Origin: Verrucomicrobiia bacterium
GTDB lineage: Bacteria; Verrucomicrobiota; Verrucomicrobiia; Opitutales; Opitutaceae
DNA: 5,026 nt
Direction of reading: 5' to 3'
Assembly (NCBI GenBank): GCA_030424825.1
Contig: JAUHWE010000411.1
Location: 1-5,026, forward strand
Shown: piece by piece, positions 1 to 5,026 of the stretch
Numbering within the stretch: position 1 is the first letter of the stretch
Layout: each line of letters starts with the position of its first letter
Position numbers and translations under genes: made by a program
Notes under the pieces: model-generated
Seen by the model: the letters and a program-made list of their open reading frames with translations, nothing else
Told to the model about the DNA's origin: nothing
Databases searched by the model: none

Positions 1-465
1 TTGAACGTGAACACTATGATGCTCCACATCGAGCCTGATGCCGTTTACATCAAGAACATTTGGACTCCCCTCTTCATCCACTCCTCTCTTGAGAATAGCT
101 AAAACCCTCAACATCAATTCCTTAGGGCTGAAAGGTTTGCATACGTAATCGTCTGCTCCGCTTTCGAAACCTTCAATTCGGTCCCCCTCTTCCGTCTTGG
201 CGCTCAGGAATATGATAGGAATCTCCTTGAGCCCATTCTCCTGTCGGATGATACGGCAAACCTGAATCCCGCTTAACTCCGGCATCATCACGTCTAACAC
301 GATTAAATCCGGCTTGAACGAGCGGACGGTTTCCAGGGCCTGTCGCGGGTCGTTCACCGATTGCGATAGGAATCCCCGCTGTCTCAAGTTATAGCTGAGC
401 AGTTCCGTTACGTCGATCTCGTCGTCAACGACTAGTATTTTCTTAGGCTCTTGCGAAGCAACCAT
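1..465 (-). CDS. OmpR/PhoB-family response regulator, 3' end cut off by the window edge
   Basis: A two-component transcription factor, presumably cytoplasmic and activated by phosphorylation from a sensor kinase. The visible 155 residues hold a complete receiver domain (about residues 8-127). Acidic pocket D14, D15 and E16 follows the KKILVV strand; the phosphoacceptor is D58 (LIVLDVMMPE); the switch residue is S88 (FLSAK); the conserved lysine is K110 in DDYVCKPFSPKEL. The SGIQ turn and the KPFSPKEL motif are most like PhoB/PhoP of the phosphate regulon. From about residue 136 the sequence (VLDVNGIRLDVEHHSVHV) reads like the first strands of the OmpR-type winged-helix DNA-binding domain, the rest of which lies outside the window. 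The ATG at 465 is chosen because it is the only one before the receiver, and an in-frame stop lies upstream at 532-534. No good Shine-Dalgarno precedes it. A partner kinase gene may follow beyond the edge. Family call is firm; a phosphate role is inference. Confidence 0.93.
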   Translation of the reverse strand, partial: MVASQEPKKILVVDDEIDVTELLSYNLRQRGFLSQSVNDPRQALETVRSFKPDLIVLDVMMPELSGIQVCRIIRQENGLKEIPIIFLSAKTEEGDRIEGFESGADDYVCKPFSPKELMLRVLAILKRGVDEEGSPNVLDVNGIRLDVEHHSVHVQ

Positions 466-528
466 AGCATTTTTCAGATAAAACGAATCCGGATTGTTGC
501 GAACAAAACCCGTAGAGCAACAGCCTAA

Positions 529-548
529 GCGTTACATTTTCGTTACGC
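529..548 (-). promoter_or_regulatory. Possible operator: CGTTAC direct repeats 11 bp apart
   Basis: On the plus strand CGTTAC occurs at 530-535 and again at 541-546, an 11-bp period. The same bases also form an imperfect inverted repeat (GCGTTAC at 529-535 against GTTACGC at 542-548, six of seven pairs). PhoB/OmpR-type regulators are known to bind direct repeats spaced about 11 bp, and the element sits 64-83 nt upstream of the ATG of a gene for such a regulator, so autoregulation is plausible. The repeat is not the E. coli Pho-box sequence. A repeat this short could be chance. Confidence 0.22.
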
Positions 549-583
549 TCACATTGTAGATTTTTCGCGAGAAGGAGAAGATC

Positions 584-602
584 CCAATGCCAAGAACATT
601 GG
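584..602 (-). terminator. Weak stem-loop downstream of mnmG
   Basis: CCAATG (584-589) and CATTGG (597-602) form a perfect 6-bp stem around a 7-nt loop, 24 nt past the mnmG stop codon. The stem is modest and no T-run follows it on the minus strand, so it does not meet the usual pattern of an intrinsic terminator. It could slow polymerase, protect the 3' end of the message, or be accidental. Confidence 0.2.
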
Positions 603-626
603 CCTATATATTTGTACTACAACAAG

Positions 627-2480
627 TTACAGATTTCCGAGTGCCACCATTAGAACACTAATATCCGCTGGATTGACCCCACTCACACGACTGGCCTGCC
701 CCAAGTTCGCCGGATTAAGCTGATTCAATTTCAAAGCACACTCTTTCTTGAGTCCTTTGACCTTAAGAAAGTCGAACCCCCTCGGCACCTTAATCGCCTC
801 AACTCTACTGAGCTTCTCAACCTGTCTCAACTCCCGCTTTAAATAGCCATCATAACGTATCCGGTAGAGCACTTCGTCTTTGACCGAATCCTCGAGCTTC
901 GCTACCACTTCTGGCAATCTAAATCCTGGATCATTCCTTCTAGCCAGGGTGGCCCATGTCTGCTCCCCTACCCGATTCGACTCCAGCCAATCGATCGCCC
1001 TATCTATCTTTTCTTTCTTCTCATCGATTCGCTTTATCCGGGATTCTGCTAGCAATCCAAAGCCTCTGGCATACTCGAGCATTCGAAGCTCCGCACTTCC
1101 ATGGTTGAACAAAAGCCGATACTCCGCCCGGCTAGTAAACATCCGGTAGGGCTCCTGCGTCCCTTTCGTCACGAGATCGTCTATAAGGACTCCAGTGTAA
1201 CCATCATATCGCTTCAGAACAAAAGGGCCATCCCCCCTCGCCTTCAATGCGGCATTGACCCCAGCCACTAGACCCTGGCACGCCGCTTCCTCGTAACCTG
1301 AGGTACCATTAATCTGACCTGCGAAAAACAAATTCTCCACCTTCTTGGACTCCAGATGCGGAAAGATCTGTGTTGGAGGCGCAAAATCGTATTCAACTGC
1401 ATAAGCCGGCCGCAGCAAATGAGCCCGTTCGAGACCTGGTATCGAAGCGATCATTTCTTTCTGTACGTCGAACGGCAAACTCGTGGAAAGCCCATTGATG
1501 TAGTACTCGTTGGTATTGCGACCCTCAGGTTCGATGAAAAGCATATGCCTCGGACGCCCCTCGAACCGCACGAATTTGTCCTCGATGCTCGGGCAATACC
1601 TGGGACCGGTACCTTCGATCTCTCCGCCATACATTGCGGAAAGATGCAAATTCCGCATGACAATCTCCGAAGTCTGCTCGGTCGTGTAGGTAATCCAGCA
1701 GGAGACTTGATCCGAACCCGGTTTCCATCCGGCGTAGGATTCGCCGTGATGTTCCACGTGGAACATATCTGAATCAACCCGGGTATCATAGAATGCGAAT
1801 AGCGTGGGTTCCGAATCCCCTTTTTGCTCTTCCAAACGATTGAAATCGATGGATCTACCGAGCAATCTAGGTGGTGTTCCTGTCTTTAGTCGCTCGAGCT
1901 CAATCCCGGCTTCAAGGAAGCTACTTGAGAGCGTTTTCGACGAATAGTCGCCCATACGGCCGCCCTCATTCTTGTTTTTGCCGATATGCATCAATCCACG
2001 AAGAAAGGTTCCGGTCGTTATAACGATCGTCTTACCAAAGAACTCAACATCCAGATTGGTTCGGCAACCGACGACTGAATCCCCTTTGAAGATCAACCCC
2101 GTGACCGTTGCTTGAAAAACGTCCAGATTCTCCTGGTGCTCGAGGACGTGTTTCATCCGCAGAGCATAGATCTTCTTGTCGCACTGGGCACGAGGGGAGT
2201 GGACTGCGGGTCCTTTGGAAACATTTAGCAGACGAAACTGAATCCCCGAAACATCTGCATTGACCGCCATCTCACCCCCCAATGCATCGATCTCTCGCAC
2301 GATCTGTCCCTTCGCCACACCGCCAATGGCTGGATTGCAGCTCATGGCCGCAATAGTATCGATATTGCCGCTGAGTATGAGCGTACGGGCACCCATCCTT
2401 GCGGAGGCCAACGCTGCTTCGCAACCTGCGTGGCCAGCCCCACAAACAATGACATCATAGGCGTCTCGACGATCTTCCAT
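627..2480 (-). CDS. mnmG: tRNA uridine-5-carboxymethylaminomethyl modification enzyme MnmG (GidA)
   Basis: FAD-dependent partner of MnmE. Together they build the (carboxymethyl)aminomethyl group at C5 of wobble uridine U34 in a subset of tRNAs, using methylenetetrahydrofolate, NADH and glycine or ammonium. From the ATG at 2480 the protein has 617 residues, close to the usual 620-630. Visible features: FAD-binding GAGHAG (G14, G16, G19); conserved cysteines C48 (MSCNP) and C296 (RYCPS); family signature 1, GPRYCPSIEDKFVRF (292-306); signature 2, starting AGQINGTSGYEEAA (387-410); PYRMFTSRAEYRL (444-456); and the C-terminal GQASRVSGVNPADIS segment that contacts MnmE and tRNA. An upstream in-frame TTG at 2537 would add 19 residues, but these look unlike the family, so ATG 2480 is preferred, although it lacks a Shine-Dalgarno. 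Between about residues 231 and 260 the protein is some 18 residues longer than E. coli MnmG as I recall it, and this stretch encodes the parS palindrome. mnmE lies upstream on the same strand. Confidence 0.97.
   Translation of the reverse strand: MEDRRDAYDVIVCGAGHAGCEAALASARMGARTLILSGNIDTIAAMSCNPAIGGVAKGQIVREIDALGGEMAVNADVSGIQFRLLNVSKGPAVHSPRAQCDKKIYALRMKHVLEHQENLDVFQATVTGLIFKGDSVVGCRTNLDVEFFGKTIVITTGTFLRGLMHIGKNKNEGGRMGDYSSKTLSSSFLEAGIELERLKTGTPPRLLGRSIDFNRLEEQKGDSEPTLFAFYDTRVDSDMFHVEHHGESYAGWKPGSDQVSCWITYTTEQTSEIVMRNLHLSAMYGGEIEGTGPRYCPSIEDKFVRFEGRPRHMLFIEPEGRNTNEYYINGLSTSLPFDVQKEMIASIPGLERAHLLRPAYAVEYDFAPPTQIFPHLESKKVENLFFAGQINGTSGYEEAACQGLVAGVNAALKARGDGPFVLKRYDGYTGVLIDDLVTKGTQEPYRMFTSRAEYRLLFNHGSAELRMLEYARGFGLLAESRIKRIDEKKEKIDRAIDWLESNRVGEQTWATLARRNDPGFRLPEVVAKLEDSVKDEVLYRIRYDGYLKRELRQVEKLSRVEAIKVPRGFDFLKVKGLKKECALKLNQLNPANLGQASRVSGVNPADISVLMVALGNL
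1749..1766. other. parS: parS-like chromosome partition site (ParB-binding palindrome) inside mnmG
   Basis: Bases 1750-1765 read TGTTCCACGTGGAACA, a perfect 16-bp palindrome, and A1749/T1766 extend it to 18 bp. The core matches the broadly conserved bacterial parS (TGTTTCACGTGAAACA and its GTTCCACGTGGAAC variant in Pseudomonas and others), which is bound by ParB to organise and segregate the origin region. parS sites cluster near oriC and often lie inside genes, and mnmG is a frequent oriC neighbour. The element coincides exactly with six mnmG codons, Met239-Phe-His-Val-Glu-His244. No second copy was seen in the window. Binding is inferred from sequence only; parA and parB are not in the window. 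Confidence 0.85.
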
Positions 2481-2661
2481 AGCCGCAGATAAAGACAGTA
2501 GAGTGGGGGACCTCAAGCGATAAAGGTAGAAACCCAATACACCACGAGATGCCTATAGGATTGAGTTAAGTGCAGGCATATTCGCTAATATTATGTAAAA
2601 TCTGGATCCCTAAATGAGATTAACCTCAAATCAACGGATGCTCCAAGTCTTTGATCGTGCG
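2481..2661. other. Spacer between mnmE and mnmG
   Basis: The 181 nt between the mnmE stop and the preferred mnmG ATG contain no convincing gene. They hold a near-perfect 14-bp inverted repeat at 2615-2628 (TGAGATTAACCTCA, one non-complementary pair), and ATGCCT (2549-2554) facing AGGCAT (2574-2579) across a 19-nt gap. The middle is AT-rich (TAATATTA-like on the minus strand) and could hold an mnmG promoter, but no matching -35 is evident. No T-tailed hairpin is seen, so read-through from mnmE into mnmG is possible. Confidence 0.45.
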
Positions 2662-4020
2662 TTACTTGCCTATACAAAACGTCGAAAAGAGAACATCGAG
2701 CATCGCCTCGTTGTCGATCTTTCCCAGTATGGTCCCAATCGCCTCTAGCGCCCCCCGCAAATCACTAGCGATCAATTCAATCGCTTCATCACATTCAAAT
2801 TTGGAGAGTGCCGAGGATAGACAAATACGCAGTTCATCCAGAGCTGCATTGTGTCGGGAGTTCACGAGAACCAGATCGTCCTCGTCAAACGCGTAATTGG
2901 AATCGATCAATGCTATTAGACTTTCCTTCAGGACCTCCAGTCCATCGCCTCTAATCGCCGAGAAATCAATCGCCTTGTAACCCGCTACCGCACCCTGGTC
3001 ACGCTCACTTGAACCAAGGTCTATCTTGTTTCGAATAACGATACAATTTGTTGATGAAAGTCTGGAGGCAATGGTCTCAGGAAGAGGCGGGGAGGGGAGA
3101 GTGGCATCCTCTACCAGAAGGAATATATCTGCTTCATCCACAAGCTCGACCGTTCGGCGAATCCCTTCCCTCTCGATATCGCTTTCCGCCTCCCTTAAAC
3201 CCGCAGTATCCATCAGCTGTATACTATGTGGCCCTAGAATGATTCGTTCGCGTAGGAAGTCCCGAGTCGTCCCGGGCTCTTCACTGACAATTGCCCGCTC
3301 GAAACCCAAAAGCAAATTGAGCAAGGAGCTCTTGCCCACATTTGGCTCACCTAAAATAAGCGTTTTAACTCCGTCCCTCAAAAAGACGGCATACTGACTG
3401 CTATCAATAAGCCGGGAACAATACGTCATTAACTCACGAATACCTAAGATATGGGTATTCTTCTGTTCCGGTGGCAGGTCCTCCTCTGGAAAATCAATGT
3501 AGGCCTCTATGGAAGCGATTGTGGCCAGTAGCTTATCCTTAAAGGCATTCAATTGCTTTCCGAAAGCGCCTCTCAGCTGATTGTTCGCCGCTTTTATCGC
3601 CTTGTCGCTGCGAGCTTGGATCAATTCCATTATCGCTTCTGCTTGCGTCAAATCCATCCGACCGTTCAAAAACGCACGGCGAGAGAATTCTCCCGGTTCG
3701 GATTGCCGGCAACCTCTAGCTACCAAATCCTTCAACAGGTTAGACGCGATTAAAGGATTTCCATGGCAGGTAATCTCCAACGTATCTTCCCCTGTAAACG
3801 ATTTCGGCCCTTGGTAGAAGCAATACACGACATCGTCCAGAATATCGCCTTCGGATGATAGATAGGATCCATGCAGGGAGCGGCGAGGAATTGGATCGCT
3901 CTTGCGACTGAATACGGAACAGCATATTTCTTTGCTCGCAGGTCCGCTCAATCGAAGCATTGCTAAGGCACTCTCCCCATTTGGAGTGGCAATTGCGACT
4001 ATCGTATCTATGTTTTCCAT
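2662..4020 (-). CDS. mnmE: tRNA modification GTPase MnmE (TrmE)
   Basis: Potassium-dependent GTPase that works with MnmG to modify wobble U34 of tRNAs. From the ATG at 4020 it has 452 residues, the normal length (E. coli about 454). The N-terminal folate-binding domain opens with ENIDTIVAIATPNG, followed by the helical domain with GEFSRRAFLNGRMDLTQAEAI (from residue 110). The embedded G domain has the P-loop GEPNVGKS (224-231; N227 matches the potassium-coordinating Asn), GTTRD of the switch/K-loop (250-254), DTAG (271-274), a glutamate at E283 matching the proposed catalytic residue, NKID (331-334) and SAIRG (354-358). The C-terminal FCIGK (448-452) with its functional cysteine is intact. 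A proline-rich patch (LPSPPLPE) lies between DTAG and NKID. An in-frame TTG at 4083 would add 21 unconserved residues, so the ATG is preferred; only a weak GGATAG stands upstream of it. The recA terminator upstream implies that mnmE has its own promoter within 4021-4093, but none is obvious. Confidence 0.97.
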   Translation of the reverse strand: MENIDTIVAIATPNGESALAMLRLSGPASKEICCSVFSRKSDPIPRRSLHGSYLSSEGDILDDVVYCFYQGPKSFTGEDTLEITCHGNPLIASNLLKDLVARGCRQSEPGEFSRRAFLNGRMDLTQAEAIMELIQARSDKAIKAANNQLRGAFGKQLNAFKDKLLATIASIEAYIDFPEEDLPPEQKNTHILGIRELMTYCSRLIDSSQYAVFLRDGVKTLILGEPNVGKSSLLNLLLGFERAIVSEEPGTTRDFLRERIILGPHSIQLMDTAGLREAESDIEREGIRRTVELVDEADIFLLVEDATLPSPPLPETIASRLSSTNCIVIRNKIDLGSSERDQGAVAGYKAIDFSAIRGDGLEVLKESLIALIDSNYAFDEDDLVLVNSRHNAALDELRICLSSALSKFECDEAIELIASDLRGALEAIGTILGKIDNEAMLDVLFSTFCIGK

Positions 4021-4093
4021 ACAGCTAACTATCCGTAATAGATGTAATTGAAATCCATCTATGGCTTTCGTGCTGGAAAACAACTTTCACTAC

Positions 4094-4122
4094 AAACAAA
4101 AAAGGACCGCCGAAGCGGTCCT
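4094..4122 (-). terminator. Rho-independent terminator of recA
   Basis: On the minus strand AGGACCGC, a TTCG loop and GCGGTCCT form a perfect 8-bp GC-rich hairpin (4103-4122). It is followed at once by a T-rich run (six T, then G, then TTT; the first T's overlap the stem end). The C(UUCG)G tetraloop is known to be exceptionally stable. The hairpin starts 21 nt past the recA stop codon and so should end the recA message before mnmE. Confidence 0.93.
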
Positions 4123-4143
4123 GGAAAATGAACGGGAATAGAG

Positions 4144-5026
4144 TCAGCTCGCGGGAGCTTCTTCCAGCTCCTTCTTTTTCTCTAAATCCGGCCGAACCAC
4201 CTTGATGATCGCGTCGGAGATCTTTTCCATAATATCCGGATTCTCGCTGAGGAATGTTTTAGCCGCTTCACGTCCCTGGCCCACCAGCTCTCCTTCGTAG
4301 GAAATCCAGGCCCCTTTCTTTTCAAGAACCTTGTGTTCGACGCCAAGATCGACGATCGATCCCATCCGGGAGATCCCTTCATTGTACATGATATCGAATT
4401 CGCATTCCGTGAAAGGAGGAGCCACCTTGTTCTTAACAATTTTAACCCGGGTCCGGTTTCCGATGACTGAACCCGACGTGTCCTTGATTTGACCGATTCG
4501 ACGGATGTCCATCCGAATGGACGAGAAGAACTTCAGAGCACGACCGCCTGGCTGAGTTTCGGGGCTGCCGAACATAACTCCGATTTTCTCGCGGATCTGG
4601 TTGGTGAACATGCAAATACAATTGGTCTTGCTCACAATCGCAGTAAGTCGACGCATCGCTTGGCTCATGAGCCGGGCTTGGGAGCCCACAGTCGCATCGC
4701 CCATTTGCCCGTCCAGCTCCGCACGAGAAACGAGGGCCGCAACGGAATCGATTATTATGACATCGATTGCATTGGAGCGAATCAGCGTTTCCGTAATGTT
4801 GAGAGCATCTTCGCCACTGTCCGGCTGCGAAACTAGAAGCTCGTCTACATTGACTCCAAGATTCCGAGCGTACTTTGGATCAAGAGCGTGCTCCACATCA
4901 ATAAAGGCGGCGATTCCCCCTTGGCGCTGCGCTTCCGCGATTACATTGAGACAAAGCGTCGTCTTGCCGGAAGACTCAGGTCCGTAGATCTCGCAAATAC
5001 GTCCCTTGGGCAGTCCTCCTACACCC
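4144..5026 (-). CDS. recA: Recombinase RecA, 5' end cut off by the window edge
   Basis: ATP-dependent DNA strand-exchange protein and activator of the SOS response. The window holds the last 293 residues; by alignment with E. coli RecA about 52 N-terminal residues are missing to the right. Visible in fragment numbering: Walker [10 protein letters not shown] (15-23, K21), catalytic glutamate E45 in [10 protein letters not shown] (E. coli has FIDAEH), Walker [11 protein letters not shown] (D93), loop L1 around [11 protein letters not shown]143 in FTNQIR (equivalent to E. coli Q194), loop L2 and the family signature ALKFFSSIR, then DIRRIG. The C-terminal domain ends in a short charged tail ([13 protein letters not shown]) and a TGA stop at 4144-4146. 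The reading frame continues unbroken through a GTG valine codon at 4896 to base 5025, so the protein does not start there. The promoter and any LexA box lie outside the window. A terminator follows directly. Confidence 0.98.
   Translation of the reverse strand, partial: GVGGLPKGRICEIYGPESSGKTTLCLNVIAEAQRQGGIAAFIDVEHALDPKYARNLGVNVDELLVSQPDSGEDALNITETLIRSNAIDVIIIDSVAALVSRAELDGQMGDATVGSQARLMSQAMRRLTAIVSKTNCICMFTNQIREKIGVMFGSPETQPGGRALKFFSSIRMDIRRIGQIKDTSGSVIGNRTRVKIVKNKVAPPFTECEFDIMYNEGISRMGSIVDLGVEHKVLEKKGAWISYEGELVGQGREAAKTFLSENPDIMEKISDAIIKVVRPDLEKKKELEEAPAS

Larger units (their letters stand above)
466..626. other. Intergenic spacer between mnmG and the response-regulator gene
   Basis: This 161-nt stretch holds no credible small ORF. 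It has several short symmetric elements: TTGTA-C-TACAA at 612-622, a stem-loop at 584-602, a repeat pair at 529-548, and the palindrome AATCCGGATT at 486-495. It should contain the end of the mnmG transcript and the promoter of the response-regulator gene, both on the minus strand. No convincing -35/-10 pair could be picked out by eye. Confidence 0.6.

Noticed and set aside
486..495. Palindrome AATCCGGATT upstream of the response-regulator gene
   Set aside because: A 10-bp palindrome is short enough to be expected by chance and matches no operator I recognise.
1356..1772. Plus-strand ORF of 138 codons opposite mnmG, ending in MFHVEHI
   Set aside because: It lies wholly inside the strongly supported mnmG on the other strand and resembles no known family. 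The MFHVEH peptide arises only because the parS palindrome reads the same on both strands.
2481..2537. TTG-initiated N-terminal extension of MnmG by 19 residues
   Set aside because: The extra residues do not look like any MnmG N-terminus, while the ATG at 2480 places the FAD-binding motif at the usual distance from the start.
2615..2628. Imperfect 14-bp inverted repeat in the mnmE-mnmG spacer as an operator or terminator
   Set aside because: It has no T-run and no recognisable operator match; kept only as a note in the spacer entry.
3086..3104. G-rich plus-strand run with four G-blocks, a possible G-quadruplex
   Set aside because: The outer blocks have only two G, and the run is explained by proline codons of a linker in MnmE on the other strand.
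4021..4083. TTG-initiated N-terminal extension of MnmE by 21 residues
   Set aside because: Family members start just before the DTIVAIATP segment; the ATG at 4020 fits this and gives the normal length.
4894..4896. GTG as the start codon of a 250-residue RecA
   Set aside because: The frame stays open to the window edge and encodes the Walker A region upstream, so this GTG is an internal valine.

Overview
The window carries four bacterial genes, all on the minus strand: recA (5' part cut off at the right edge), mnmE, mnmG and a PhoB-like response regulator (3' part cut off at the left edge). In transcription order they read recA, mnmE, mnmG, response regulator. G+C looks close to half by eye. 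RecA, with its [10 protein letters not shown] segment, [18 protein letters not shown] stretch and short acidic tail, resembles proteins of the Verrucomicrobiota (perhaps the Opitutae side). That placement is from memory and tentative. The three visible gene starts have poor Shine-Dalgarno sequences, which would fit such a lineage but does not prove it.

Layout from right to left: recA (4144-5026, partial) ends in a strong intrinsic terminator (4094-4122) with a UUCG tetraloop. A short 73-nt gap leads to mnmE (2662-4020), then a 181-nt spacer, then mnmG (627-2480). A 161-nt spacer with small inverted and direct repeats precedes the response-regulator gene (1-465, partial). No insertion sequence, tRNA, rRNA or CRISPR array is visible, and no gap exceeds 300 bases.

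MnmE and MnmG form the two-protein complex that installs (carboxymethyl)aminomethyl groups on the wobble uridine of certain tRNAs, and both look intact, with all key motifs. RecA is the recombination and SOS protein. The response regulator is an independent signalling protein.

The main point of interest is a perfect palindrome inside mnmG, TGTTCCACGTGGAACA (1750-1765). It matches the bacterial chromosome-partition site parS, bound by ParB. The 18-bp form of the palindrome fills exactly six codons (Met-Phe-His-Val-Glu-His), within a stretch of MnmG that looks longer than in E. coli. So this coding region probably doubles as a centromere-like site, and the locus probably lies near the replication origin. 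I see no wholly new system; the genes are otherwise ordinary housekeeping genes.
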